Assembly (NCBI GenBank): GCA_963812505.1
Contig: CAWEVM010000006.1
Span: 1-64,000 of the forward strand
From: JAMXLO01 sp963812505
GTDB taxonomy: Bacteria; Pseudomonadota; Alphaproteobacteria; Acetobacterales; Acetobacteraceae
Length of the DNA: 64,000 nt
Direction of reading: 5' to 3'
In this document: positions 34,301 to 45,119 of the stretch, piece after piece
How the letters are laid out: each line of letters starts with the position of its first letter
Position numbering within the stretch: position 1 is the stretch's first letter
Made by a program: the position numbers and the translations under genes
The notes under the pieces: generated by a model
What the model saw: the letters and a program-made list of their open reading frames with translations, nothing else
What the model was told of the DNA's origin: nothing
Databases searched by the model: none

Positions 34301-35129
34301 GGCGCACGCGACCTATCCGATGAAGTGCATCCTCAGCCCGCAGGTGAGAAGCAACGCCGGCTGCTACCGTCCATTCACCGTGAAGGCGCCGGCCGGCTCG
34401 ATCCTCAACTGCGACAAGCCAGCGTCGGTGAACCTGCGCACCCGCGTCGGCTGGTACATCGCGCCCAACATCTTCCGCGCGCTCGCCGATGCCGCGCCGA
34501 CACAGATTCAGGCTGCCACCGGACTGCCGGTCGCGATCAACATCTACGGCCGCGAGGCGAACGGCACCGTCTATGCCGACCACTTCTTCATGGGCGCCGG
34601 CCAGGGCGCATCGCAGCACGGCGACGGCAAATCCGCGCTGCTGTATCCCACCTCCGCCGCCAACACATCGGTCGAGCTGATGGAAGTGCGCGCACCGGTG
34701 CTTGTGCTGGAAAAATCCTTCGTCACAGATTCGGGCGGCCCAGGCGAACATCGCGGCGGCTGCGGCGTACGCACGCGCCTGCGCAAGCTTTACGACGACG
34801 GACTGCCGACCTTGGCGTCGGTATACCCCGAAGGCGTCGGCGTCACGGTGAACGGCCTGCACGGCGGTCTGCCAGGCGGCGGCGTGCGCGGCGTGGTGCT
34901 CAATCCCGACGGCAACGTGACGCACGATTGCGGTACCGGCGAACTCGTCACATTGACGCGCACCGACCAGATCGTCGAAGTCCGATTGGCGGGAGGCGCC
35001 GGCTTCGGCGATCCCCGCGCGCGCCCGTCCGCGCTGGTGCAACAGGACGTTGCCGAAGGCATAGTCTCGCCTGACGCCGCCGAACGCGACTACGGATTGA
35101 CACCAGCCGCCAAAAGCGCGGCCGAATAA
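31320..35129 (+). CDS. Fused HyuA-HyuB hydantoinase / 5-oxoprolinase
   Basis: This 1,269-residue protein has two halves. Residues 1-690 are HyuA-like with the actin-type ATPase start RIGFDIGGTFTDFILLD, VVHGTTLVTNALIERTGA near 62, HSAGGLLSPETAR near 243, ISFDMGGTTAKACLIQDG near 289 and VGFGGAGPAHA near 459. Residues 713-1,265 are HyuB-like, from DPVSLEIMWSRLVTVVEEMW through LVTNDPWLCAGHLFDIAVVT to GGPGEHRGGCGVRTRLRKLY. This is the fused eukaryote-like oxoprolinase layout, opening a cyclic amide (5-oxoproline or a hydantoin) with ATP. An OPT transporter gene follows 23 bases later. Confidence 0.9.
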   Translation: MPTSNRYRIGFDIGGTFTDFILLDTQRNEIRLHKCLTTPDDPSVGALEGLTELLQAARLTLAEIGDVVHGTTLVTNALIERTGARLGLITTRGFRDILEMGTEQRYDIYDLFLRFPDPLVPRRHRLEVAERIDRDGNVLMLLDPDEVRATAQRLISEGIEAIAICFLHAYCNPTHEQQAAAIIRAAFPGIAVSISSEVVAELWEYQRCNTTCANAYVQPLMSRYIAKLERELHARGFRGELRFMHSAGGLLSPETARDFPIRMLESGPAGGGLATAFFGEAAGHADVISFDMGGTTAKACLIQDGRAEIAPMMEAARVHRFKKGSGLPIKAPVIDMIEIGAGGGSIASIDEVGLLRVGPHSSGADPGPACYARGGTEPTVTDANLLLGYYDPGFFLGGRMALDRDAAERALAKVGATLGLNAIDTAWGIHRMVVENMAAAARIHIVEKGKDPRAYAMVGFGGAGPAHAAEVARTLGVKQVLIPPASGAASALGFLAAPLSFEQVRSHPVLLDAPGAAATIDAILRELTDTARARLTDEAEVVTERLADMRLEGQMHEISVKLPDGAITDATMPEIREAFVAAYAARYTSVYAGVGVMAVSFRVRCRGPLPQLSLTEAGARPVGAAQKGTRAAWFEGGFVDTPIYDRYAMAPGARITGPAIVEEREATTIIPPGDTVSVDATGTLAIDIGHAAAPVALVTADTPIEHAAALIEADPVSLEIMWSRLVTVVEEMWLTICRTAFSLIVSEAQDFACDLLDARGDSLAHSPRAMPVFNLTLPRAVKALLAKFPPETLKPGDVLVTNDPWLCAGHLFDIAVVTPVFRNDALVALTGTVGHVGDIGGTKNSLRAREIYEEGIQIPPMMLYRAGVPNDDLFTLIAENVRKHEEVLGDIHSFIAANALGAERLLAFMDEYGMHDLRALAHVVQTRAENAMRDAIRALPDGVYQSEIWNNPLGERLHYPLKLTVQGDAIELDFAGAPAQLPQGGLNCTYSYTAAHATYPMKCILSPQVRSNAGCYRPFTVKAPAGSILNCDKPASVNLRTRVGWYIAPNIFRALADAAPTQIQAATGLPVAINIYGREANGTVYADHFFMGAGQGASQHGDGKSALLYPTSAANTSVELMEVRAPVLVLEKSFVTDSGGPGEHRGGCGVRTRLRKLYDDGLPTLASVYPEGVGVTVNGLHGGLPGGGVRGVVLNPDGNVTHDCGTGELVTLTRTDQIVEVRLAGGAGFGDPRARPSALVQQDVAEGIVSPDAAERDYGLTPAAKSAAE

Positions 35130-35152
35130 CGCCAAACTTCGCGGGGGCAACA

Positions 35153-36793
35153 ATGAGCGATCTGGCGACCGACCGACCGACCACCGCGCCACGACCCGGT
35201 TCGCGCATTCACCCTCGCTTCTTCGAACTGTTCTCACTCCTCCTGATCGCCCCCCTCTGCGTGGTCGGCGCGATCATCGGCGTGCAGCTCATCGTCACCC
35301 TCGGCATCACCGCCAACACATCCCTCATCGGCGCACTCGCGGGCATGGCACTCGCCCGCGTCCCGCTCGCCGCGTTCGCGCGCTACCGCTCCGTTCACAT
35401 GCAGAACCTGGCACAGAGCGCCATCTCCGCCGCGACCTTCGGCGCCGGCAACGCATTGATGCTGCCGATCGGCATCCCCTTCGTACTCGGCCGTCCCGAC
35501 CTGGTGCCCGCACTGTTCGCCGGTGTGTTCATGGCAATGCTGGTCGACGGCTATCTGCTCTACCGCATGTTCAATTCCGAGGTCTTTCCCGCCACCGCTG
35601 CCTGGCCGCCCGGCGCCGCCGCGGCCGAGGCGATCCGCGCCGGCGACGAAGGCGGGCGGAAGGCGGTGATCCTTGGCGCCGGCGTCATCGTCGGCATCGC
35701 AGGCAACTGGCTGATCGCACCTGCTGTCATGTCGGCATTCGGTGTGGCGTTCATCGGCAACATCTGGGCGCTGACCATGTTCGGCATCGGCCTGCTGATC
35801 CGCGGCTATTCGACGCTGCTGTTCAACCACGCCTTGTTCGCCTCATTCATCCCCGGCGGGGACATCGCCAAGGCCTACGCGCCGCACGGCATGATGGTCG
35901 GTGCCGGCATCGTGGCTCTCATCCAGGTGGCGATCATCATCATGCGCCGCGCCAGGGTGCACGGCAATTCCGCTGGCGCCATGCGTACGCCTGCCGAGGT
36001 ACGACGCTCGATTGGCCTGGGCAGCCTGATCTATCTGCTGATCGCGGTGGTGATCGCCACCTTGGGCGGGCTTGTGGCACAGCTACCGGTCGGCATGCTG
36101 GTGCTGTTCCTGGTCTACGCTGCATTCGCCGCACTGATGCACGAATTGATCGTCGGCCTCGCCGCGATGCATTCCGGATGGTTCCCAGCCTTCGCGGTCG
36201 CATTGATCACGCTGGTGATCGGCATGCTGATCGGCTTCCCACCGGTGGCGCTGGCGCTACTGGTCGGCTTCTCCGCCGCCACCGGTCCGGCCTTCGCCGA
36301 CATGGGCTACGACCTGAAGGCCGGCCACATGCTGCGCGGCTATGGCAGCGACCCGGCGTTCGAGCGCGACGGCCGCCGTCAGCAGCTCTTCGCCGCGATG
36401 TTCGCGTTCGTCATTGCCGGCGTGGTGGTGCTGATCGCTTATCCCGGCTTCTTCGCGCAGAACCTCGTGGCTCCGGTCGACCGCGTCTACGTCGCGACCA
36501 TAAAGGCCGGCGCCTCGGCTGATGTCGCATGGTCGCTCGTCGAGTGGGCAATCCCCGGCGCAATCATCCAATACCTCGGCGGCCCGCGCCGGCAGCTCGG
36601 CATTTTGTTGGCGACCGGGCTGCTGATCCCGTTCCCGCTCGCCGGCTGGGCCGTGCTGATCGGCATCGCCTGCCGCATCGTGTGGGAACGCTTCGCCAAG
36701 GCCGAAGGCATGGAGGTGTTCGGCGCCGGAGTCATCGCCGGCGATGCGCTGTTCGCGTTCTTCACCTCCACCTGGAAGGCCGCATTCCGTTAG
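35153..36793 (+). CDS. OPT-family oligopeptide transporter
   Basis: This 546-residue protein has about 13 transmembrane segments. OPT-type features are MFNSEVFPATAAWPPGAAAA near residue 140 (motif like the conserved FPxxxAWP loop), HALFASFIPGGD near 227, GFSAATGPAFADMGYDLKAG near 373 and the C-terminal GMEVFGAGVIAGDALFAF. OPT carriers import peptides or peptide-like metal chelates with protons. Starting 23 bases after the oxoprolinase gene, it probably brings in that enzyme's substrate or a pyroglutamyl/gamma-glutamyl peptide; this pairing is inference. Confidence 0.8.
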   Translation: MSDLATDRPTTAPRPGSRIHPRFFELFSLLLIAPLCVVGAIIGVQLIVTLGITANTSLIGALAGMALARVPLAAFARYRSVHMQNLAQSAISAATFGAGNALMLPIGIPFVLGRPDLVPALFAGVFMAMLVDGYLLYRMFNSEVFPATAAWPPGAAAAEAIRAGDEGGRKAVILGAGVIVGIAGNWLIAPAVMSAFGVAFIGNIWALTMFGIGLLIRGYSTLLFNHALFASFIPGGDIAKAYAPHGMMVGAGIVALIQVAIIIMRRARVHGNSAGAMRTPAEVRRSIGLGSLIYLLIAVVIATLGGLVAQLPVGMLVLFLVYAAFAALMHELIVGLAAMHSGWFPAFAVALITLVIGMLIGFPPVALALLVGFSAATGPAFADMGYDLKAGHMLRGYGSDPAFERDGRRQQLFAAMFAFVIAGVVVLIAYPGFFAQNLVAPVDRVYVATIKAGASADVAWSLVEWAIPGAIIQYLGGPRRQLGILLATGLLIPFPLAGWAVLIGIACRIVWERFAKAEGMEVFGAGVIAGDALFAFFTSTWKAAFR

Positions 36794-36803
36794 CCCGCAC
36801 CTG

Positions 36804-36852
36804 TCATTGAGAGAAGCAAAGCGGTCCCGGACGTGATCCGGGAAGCAATCTC
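36804..36852. repeat. REP-like repeat between convergent genes
   Basis: The TCATTGAGAGAAGCAAAGC word is followed by a perfect 7-bp inverted repeat (TCCCGGA, 36825-36831; TCCGGGA, 36837-36843) and GAAGCAATC. It resembles the arm of the GIY-YIG unit (GACGAAGCAATCC). Lying between convergent ends it may also act as a weak bidirectional terminator. Confidence 0.5.
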
Positions 36853-36854
36853 GG

Positions 36855-37616
36855 TCAAAGCGCATCGATAAAGGGACGATCGGCCAGCGCCACCAGTTCG
36901 TCTGCTTCTTCCGGCACGCCCTCGGCCAGCCGGGCGGCGGCAACGAACGGTAGCCAACTCGCAATCCTCTCCCGGCTCTCGTCACTGACGGCGATGTAAG
37001 CAGCAACGTAGGCAACCGCGATTTGCGGGACCATCCGCTTCATCAGCACATACGTGCGACAAACATCGGCCGCGGGGTCCCCTCGGGTTGCATCCAGCCA
37101 GTCCACAAGGGTCTCGTGACCAGGCGGTCCTAATAAATTCAAAGGATGAAAATCACCGTGGCACAGACGGTCGCAATCCGGCATTTCCGCGAGACGGTGC
37201 AACAGCGCATTCCTCTGTTTCTCGCCCAACGCCGTCGCCTGCCTGATATTGGCCTCGAGCCTCAGCTTAAGACTACCAAGCTGCGTCGCCTGGTGACTGT
37301 GCACGCGGTGCTGCAACAGTGCCATCTGCCGCAGATATTTTGACACGAGATCGGGTTGGCGACGCATAGCCTCGGCGAAAGACAGCCCTTCGGCACGCGT
37401 CATAACGATCCCCCACCTACCCTCAATCTGTTGAACGCCGCGGACCCGGGGCGCGGGCAATCCAAAGGCTTCGACCAACGCCAGGGTTGCAGCTTCACGG
37501 AACGCAGAGCGCTTAGGCGCGGCAGGCCTATAGAGCTTCAAAACATCCGAGCCAAACTCGAAGACTTCTGCTTCCTTGCCCGAGCCGAGAATGCAATCCA
37601 AAACTGACTCGCTCAT
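36855..37616 (-). CDS. Aminoglycoside phosphotransferase-family kinase
   Basis: This 253-residue protein has an APH/choline-kinase-like fold. It starts with a nucleotide-binding lobe (LGSGKEAEVFEFGSDVLKLY, with the Lys of VLKLY), then RWGIVMTRAEGLSFAEAM as linker, the catalytic loop DCDRLCHGDFHPLNLL near residue 158 and the metal site TLVDWLDATRGDPAADV near 180. The substrate is unknown; many such genes are not resistance genes. It is monocistronic and convergent with the OPT gene. Confidence 0.85.
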   Translation of the reverse strand: MSESVLDCILGSGKEAEVFEFGSDVLKLYRPAAPKRSAFREAATLALVEAFGLPAPRVRGVQQIEGRWGIVMTRAEGLSFAEAMRRQPDLVSKYLRQMALLQHRVHSHQATQLGSLKLRLEANIRQATALGEKQRNALLHRLAEMPDCDRLCHGDFHPLNLLGPPGHETLVDWLDATRGDPAADVCRTYVLMKRMVPQIAVAYVAAYIAVSDESRERIASWLPFVAAARLAEGVPEEADELVALADRPFIDAL

Positions 37617-37788
37617 GGTTTCCTGCCCAATGACCGACTGACATCCACTTCTGCATCATTTCCGATGGCCGCAGCGGGCGCTGTCATCACCAGGACGATG
37701 CACTGACGGTGGCGCGGCGTCAGCTTGCATGCGCATCCCGCAAGACATACGCTGGGCCCGCCTAACCAATAAGAAAAGGGGGTATCCG

Positions 37789-38343
37789 ATGAGCAGCCAT
37801 AGGATGCTGACGATTGCGATTTTTACCGGCGTGTTTGCCGTCGTGGGCGGCTTGGCCATGTCCGCGCAGGACAAGTACACGCTGAAAGTACCAAATGGTC
37901 TCGCGTTCTCTGAGTTCAGAGGATACGAGGATTGGCAGGTTGTCTCCGTCAGTCATGACAACGGCTTGCTGGCGGCAATCCTCGCCAATCCTGTGATGAT
38001 CAACGCCTATCGGGCTGGCGCTCCTGGCAATGGCAAGCCGTTCCCCGATGGCTCCAAGCTGGCGAAGATCCATTGGAACCCGAAACAGATGGAGACATCT
38101 CCCGCGGCGACGGTGCCGGGTACCCAGCACGACATGGATTTCATGGTGAAGGACAGCAAGAGATTCCGGGACAGCGGCGGATGGGGATGGGCCACGTTCG
38201 ACTATGACGCCGCAACCGATACGTTCAAGCCCGGCACCCTGGCTGACCATCCGCCACAGGCAAACGACGCCAAGTGTGGGTTCGCGTGCCACACGAGCGT
38301 GAAGGCAAGAGACTATGTCTTCACCGATTACAGTCACAGGTGA
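37789..38343 (+). CDS. Cytochrome P460-family protein
   Basis: ATG 37789 has AAAAGGGGG upstream. The 184-residue product has a signal peptide (MLTIAIFTGVFAVVGGLAMS) and a P460 domain: YEDWQVVSVSHDNGLLAAIL near residue 45, FPDGSKLAKIHWNPKQ near 85, HDMDFMVKDSKRFRDSGGWG near 115 and the heme attachment motif CGFACHTSVKARDYVF near 164. P460 proteins oxidise hydroxylamine or detoxify NO/cytochrome c' style in the periplasm; which applies cannot be read. No ammonia-oxidation genes are near. Confidence 0.85.
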   Translation: MSSHRMLTIAIFTGVFAVVGGLAMSAQDKYTLKVPNGLAFSEFRGYEDWQVVSVSHDNGLLAAILANPVMINAYRAGAPGNGKPFPDGSKLAKIHWNPKQMETSPAATVPGTQHDMDFMVKDSKRFRDSGGWGWATFDYDAATDTFKPGTLADHPPQANDAKCGFACHTSVKARDYVFTDYSHR

Positions 38344-38414
38344 CGCGGCGCGTTGCCGCGCGATCGGCGATGTAGCCATTGGTGCCGATCAGGCCGGCCA
38401 GGTCTCGCTGCGGC

Positions 38415-39011
38415 CTACGCCTCGATCTGGAAATGCGCCTCTGTCGGTTTCCCCGCGCGGCCGTTGATCGGCAGAATGTCCTGCGGGCACGCAGAGAACG
38501 CGACCACCAGATCCATCTCCGCGCGCAGCCGGATATAGCTGCCGGGCGTCGACACCGGAGGTTCGAACGACAACACCCCCTCAACGGTCCACGGTATATT
38601 CATGAACAGGTTGAGCGGGCTCGGTGTCTCCGGCGGCGTCAGGCCCAATTCGCGCAGACCCTGCGCGAGATTGTCGGTGCAGTTGTCGTGGTATTCGGTG
38701 CAGCCGAGTTCTTCGTAGCGATAGCGATCGCACGCGGCCATCAGCGTGTCGTGGATGCCGCCCGAATTGTCCTCCAGCACGGTCAGGATCGGCCGCCGAT
38801 GATTGGTCAGCAGCGTATCGCCGACGCACGGGATCAGCCGGTGCATCGTGGCGCGGCTGTGCTCCATCGACATGAACTCGGTCATGTCGTGACGGTTGAA
38901 CGCCCAGGTATCCACCACCTGCTCGCCATGCGTGTTGATGATGCGGATCACCTGACCGGCTGTGACGAACGCCGCCTTGCCGCGTCGCGCCGGTATCGCG
39001 ATTGCCGCCAT
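38415..39011 (-). CDS. DUF1989 (urea-carboxylase-associated) family protein
   Basis: The start is ATG 39011, overlapping the stop of the transglycosylase gene (TGATG). The 198-residue product shows the family signature: VIRIINTHGEQVVDTWAFN near residue 22, MSMEHSRATMHRLIPCVGDT near 48, EELGCTEYHDNCTDNLAQGL near 100 and NIPWTVEGVLSFEPPVSTPG near 138 followed by CPQDILPINGRAGKPTEAHF. These proteins accompany urea carboxylase/allophanate genes, but none are present here. A role in urea or guanidine metabolism is possible. Confidence 0.85.
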   Translation of the reverse strand: MAAIAIPARRGKAAFVTAGQVIRIINTHGEQVVDTWAFNRHDMTEFMSMEHSRATMHRLIPCVGDTLLTNHRRPILTVLEDNSGGIHDTLMAACDRYRYEELGCTEYHDNCTDNLAQGLRELGLTPPETPSPLNLFMNIPWTVEGVLSFEPPVSTPGSYIRLRAEMDLVVAFSACPQDILPINGRAGKPTEAHFQIEA

Positions 39012-40633
39012 CAGCGTGCCGCCATCACGGCGCACGAGCCGCCGCTCGCGCTCCCCACGCCAGCGCGAACCAATTGGGGATAGCGCCCCGCCGCCAGCGC
39101 ATCGAGGCTCGAAGCTGGCAGATGCAGTTGCGCCGCATAGTGCCAGTAGTACACCAGCGCGTTCTGCACCGACCCGCGGGTGAACGCGTCGGGGATTGCC
39201 TCGATGAACATCAGCGGATCGCCCTGGTCGCGCACCGCATCGACCCATTTGCGCAGCCCGCCCTGACCCTGCCCGTAGCTTGCCAGTATCCGGATCAGGT
39301 CGCCATCGATCGCGCCATCCTGCGCCAGCGTCAGCAGATACTGCTGCCCGATCGCCAGGTTGACCGCCGGGTCCTGCAGTTGCTCAGCCCGACCGCCCGC
39401 CACCGCCTGCGCCGTGCTGGGCATGATCTGCATCAGGCCGCGCGCGCCGGAACTCGAAACCGCGCCCGGATCGAAATTCAACTCACGGCGGACCAGGGCA
39501 TAGACCAGCGGCGGATCGACCAGGAAACCGCTGGCAGGCCGCAGCCTTGTAAGACCCGCGCCATCCGGCCGCGCCACGCCTCGCTGCTCGATCTCGGCCG
39601 CCAACTGGCCGAAGCCCATCGCGCGCGCGGCCAGCACCAGGGAGCGATCGAACACACCATCCCGCTGAGTATCCGCCCACAACGCGCGCAGCTCCGCCTC
39701 GGCCAGCAGGTTCTCGCCCACCTGCAGCAAGGCGAAGGCGCGACGGCCCTGAGGCGTCGCCTCAAGCGCCTCCAGGTCGGCGTTGCCGATCGTCCCGCCC
39801 GGGATGCAGTCGATCGCGGGGCCGAGCGCGCGGCGCGCGATCAGGCCATAGAATGTGCCGCCTTCCTGCGCGGCGCGACGCATCCAGACAGCGAACCGGC
39901 CGCGATCACCGCCGCGTCGCGCCACGTGTCCTGCCCAGAAGGCGCCCGCAGCCCGCAGCGCCGGGGCCGATGCGGAGCGCCAGGCGGCGTCGAACAGCCT
40001 GGTCGCAGTATCTGACTGGCCAAGCCGCACCGCGGCCAACCCGCCGACAAACAAACCCTCGGCATCGGCCTGTGAGGTTTGACCGGTGGCCATCGCCTCG
40101 GCATCGCGGTTCTGCACGAACAGCAGGCGCGGCGAGCCCGCGACCCGTCGCGCCGCACGCTGCGGCGTCGGCAGCGGATCGGCGACCGCCGCCGTCGTAC
40201 CCGGCGCCACAAGCTCCAGCAGGGTCCGAATGGCCGGGGCCTCCGGCTGATCGCCGAACCTGGCAAGCCAGCCGGCGAGGTCGGCCGTGCTGGCCACGCT
40301 GCGCAGATAGCGGTCCGCCAGAATGGCGCCAAGCAGCAGATCGTTCCCCAATCGCCCCGTTTCGCGTGCCGCCTCCGCTACGGAACCACTATCCTGTAGA
40401 TAAAAAATCCTCCGAACCTGGACGGCCTCGGATGGGGAGAGTGGCTGCGGAAGCCCCACGCCTGACACGCCCCGCAAGGCGATTCGCGGCACCGCCAGCG
40501 CATTCTGGTCGCCGGTTTCGCCCGTTCTCTGCGCTTGCGCAACAGTATAGTCGCCCATCGCCACAAGAACAGCGACGAGCATCCCTGCACAAGTCCCCAG
40601 AGCACGGGTCAGTTGTGACCCTCGCCCCCGCAT
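39011..40633 (-). CDS. Soluble lytic transglycosylase (SLT family)
   Basis: This 540-residue protein has a signal peptide (LGTCAGMLVAVLVAMGDYTV), a long alpha-solenoid U-domain (residues 50-370 with repeated helix pairs such as GLAAVRLGQSDTATRLFDAA) and a C-terminal SLT catalytic domain: VYALVRRELNFDPGAVSSSG near residue 380 (catalytic Glu in RREL), ARGLMQIMPSTAQAVAG and LAIGQQYLLTLAQ, then ILASYGQGQGG. It cleaves peptidoglycan in the periplasm to 1,6-anhydro ends. Its stop overlaps the DUF1989 start, a surprising coupling for unrelated functions. Confidence 0.9.
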   Translation of the reverse strand: MRGRGSQLTRALGTCAGMLVAVLVAMGDYTVAQAQRTGETGDQNALAVPRIALRGVSGVGLPQPLSPSEAVQVRRIFYLQDSGSVAEAARETGRLGNDLLLGAILADRYLRSVASTADLAGWLARFGDQPEAPAIRTLLELVAPGTTAAVADPLPTPQRAARRVAGSPRLLFVQNRDAEAMATGQTSQADAEGLFVGGLAAVRLGQSDTATRLFDAAWRSASAPALRAAGAFWAGHVARRGGDRGRFAVWMRRAAQEGGTFYGLIARRALGPAIDCIPGGTIGNADLEALEATPQGRRAFALLQVGENLLAEAELRALWADTQRDGVFDRSLVLAARAMGFGQLAAEIEQRGVARPDGAGLTRLRPASGFLVDPPLVYALVRRELNFDPGAVSSSGARGLMQIMPSTAQAVAGGRAEQLQDPAVNLAIGQQYLLTLAQDGAIDGDLIRILASYGQGQGGLRKWVDAVRDQGDPLMFIEAIPDAFTRGSVQNALVYYWHYAAQLHLPASSLDALAAGRYPQLVRAGVGSASGGSCAVMAAR

Positions 40634-40873
40634 TCATCGCCAATACACGGTGAAATCCGGGTTGGCAACACTGGCCCGGATCAAGTCAGGGCGAGACCCC
40701 CACAGCGGTCGTTGCATGCACGCGGCTGTAGGTGCATCTGCATGGCTGCCGTCCATTGGCGAAATATTCGCTATTACTTGAGCAATACACGAGTGCGGGA
40801 ACAGTCTTTTGCGACGACTTGGCGACCCCAGTCAAACATTGACCTCGCCAGTATCGCGACCGCACATCGGCAT

Positions 40874-42055
40874 ATGCGCCTGATCCGCCTGTCGCTCACC
40901 GACTTCCGCAACTACGCCGCTCTGACCTGGCGGCCGGCGGCGCGGATCAGTGTGCTGTTCGGCCCGAACGGCAGCGGCAAGACGAACCTGCTGGAGGCGG
41001 TGTCGCTGCTGGTTCCCGGCAGAGGCCTGCGCGGTGCGCGCAACGCCGATCTGCCGCGGCACGCCGGCCCTGGCGGCTGGGCAGTCGCCGGACGCTTCGC
41101 CACCGCGGAGGGTGAGGTGGACATCGGCACCGGCACACCGGCGCCAGGCTCAGAGCCTATCCATCGGCCAGATTCCGGAAATCGTCGCGTGTTCCGCCTG
41201 GACGGCGCCGCGCCCCGCAGTCAGGCGGAAATCGCCGCCCGCGTCGCCGCAGTCTGGCTCACGCCGCCCATGGATCGGCTCTTCCATGAGGGCACGTCCG
41301 GGCGCCGGCGCTTCCTCGATCGATTGGTCTGGGCGCTGGAGCCCGGCCATGCTCGCGAGGTGGCCGAATACGAGGCCGCCACGGCGCAGCGCAACCGCCT
41401 GCTGGCGGACGGCACGTCCGATGCGTCCTGGCTGGCCGGGCTGGAGGATGCCATGGCGCGGCACGCGGTCGCGGCCACCGCGGCGCGGCTGGCCCTGGTC
41501 GCGCGGATCAACGCGGTGCCGGCGTTTCCGGGCTTCCCGGTGGCCCGCATGACCCTGGCCTGCGCGATCGCCGAACGCCTGGAGGGCGCGCCGGCGCTGG
41601 CGGTCGAGGACTGGCTGCGCGACAGCCTCGCCCGGATGCGCGGTCGCGACGCCGCGGCGGGATCGGCTGCGATCGGCGCGCACCGTGCCGACATGCTGCT
41701 GGCCGACGCGGCGACCGGCGCGTCCGCGGCGATCGCCTCCACCGGCGAGCAGAAGGCGCTGCTGGTCGGCGTGATCCTGCGCCATGCCGCGCTGATCGCC
41801 GAGACCCGCGGCTTCGCGCCGATGCTGCTGCTCGACGAACCGGCGGTGCATCTCGATCCCGACCGCCGCGCGGCACTCTTCGCGGCTCTGGCGAAACTGC
41901 CGGCGCAGACCCTGATCACCGGCACCGACGCAGCGACTTTCCTGCCACTCGCCGGCATCGCTGAGGGCCTGCGCGTGCATGGCGGAGAATTGCTGCCGGA
42001 TCGGCATTTTCCGCCACCGGAATCGCCCGATACCCCTGTGCCCGGAACGCTGTAG
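40874..42055 (+). CDS. recF: DNA replication/repair protein RecF
   Basis: ATG 40874 gives the normal start MRLIRLSLTDFRNYAALTW; the frame is open further upstream but without RecF similarity. The 393-residue protein has Walker A FGPNGSGKTNLLEAV near residue 31, AVWLTPPMDRLFHEGTSGRR near 125, the ABC signature region STGEQKALLVGVIL near 290 and Walker B MLLLDEPAVHLDPDRRAALF near 316. RecF loads RecA at gaps with RecO/RecR. gyrB follows 50 bases later, as in many genomes. The usual dnaA-dnaN neighbours are absent upstream. Confidence 0.95.
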   Translation: MRLIRLSLTDFRNYAALTWRPAARISVLFGPNGSGKTNLLEAVSLLVPGRGLRGARNADLPRHAGPGGWAVAGRFATAEGEVDIGTGTPAPGSEPIHRPDSGNRRVFRLDGAAPRSQAEIAARVAAVWLTPPMDRLFHEGTSGRRRFLDRLVWALEPGHAREVAEYEAATAQRNRLLADGTSDASWLAGLEDAMARHAVAATAARLALVARINAVPAFPGFPVARMTLACAIAERLEGAPALAVEDWLRDSLARMRGRDAAAGSAAIGAHRADMLLADAATGASAAIASTGEQKALLVGVILRHAALIAETRGFAPMLLLDEPAVHLDPDRRAALFAALAKLPAQTLITGTDAATFLPLAGIAEGLRVHGGELLPDRHFPPPESPDTPVPGTL

Positions 42056-42105
42056 CGGCTATATATCTAGAGTATCCGAACCAGCCCCTGGAGTCTCTCG
42101 TCGGT

Positions 42106-44538
<2,433 letters not shown>

Positions 44539-44551
44539 GAGTGCTCGGTAA

Positions 44552-44589
44552 TTCTCCCCTTGCGGGAGGGGATCGGGGGAGGGGGCCGG
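44552..44589. repeat. C/G-tract dispersed repeat, copy 2
   Basis: TTCTCCCCTTGCGGGAGGGG followed by ATCGGGGGAGGGGGCCGG closely matches 23714-23758. It begins 14 bases after the gyrB stop and its hairpin could serve as a transcription stop. The rest of the 343-base gap to 44881 holds no gene that I can support. Confidence 0.6.
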
Positions 44590-44881
44590 CCCGCATCGCC
44601 CGCCTGCCGAAGCAGCAGTCTTTGCCGACTGGGCGATGACGTGTCGTGATCAGCAAGTTGCGCCCGTCGGGCACAGCGATTGCCGGCACACGAGAGGATG
44701 CAGCGCGACGCTCGGCAAGCGTGTCGTCAAAGTGCCGGCTCGTGACGCGCTCGGCTGGCGGCCCAGGGTGATCCTCGAGCTCGCAGGAGAGAGCAACCGG
44801 ACAGCTTCTGCTGCGACGCTAACGGAAACACAACAATTGCGGGCGACAGTGTGAGGATCAACATGCGGGCAGGAGGCCTTC

Positions 44882-45115
44882 ATGAGCGGCTCAGTCATAT
44901 CCAGCTATCCGGCAGCACCGCCGGGCGATCAAACCTGGATCAATTTAGCACGGGCGAGACAAAGTGAGGCGGCTTCCCAACTAACTATGGACAGACTGCG
45001 CGGTGAGGGAGGCGCCATCAACATCGATCAGCAGGCTCTTTCGCAAGCCGGTGCCGCAGCACAAGCGGCGAACGGCGGCGCGACGCCAAGTAACGGTCTC
45101 TGCATCATGGCGTGA
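44882..45115 (+). CDS. Small 77-residue protein of unknown function
   Basis: A near-perfect ribosome-binding site (AGGAGG, 5 bases before ATG 44882) supports translation. The product (MSGSVISSYPAAPPGDQTWI, AINIDQQALSQAGAAAQAAN) is polar, lacks a signal peptide and has one Cys near the end (NGLCIMA). The repeated Gln/Ala helix suggests a small soluble or structural protein. Two strong hairpins follow the stop. No family recognised. Confidence 0.65.
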   Translation: MSGSVISSYPAAPPGDQTWINLARARQSEAASQLTMDRLRGEGGAINIDQQALSQAGAAAQAANGGATPSNGLCIMA

Positions 45116-45119
45116 TTGA

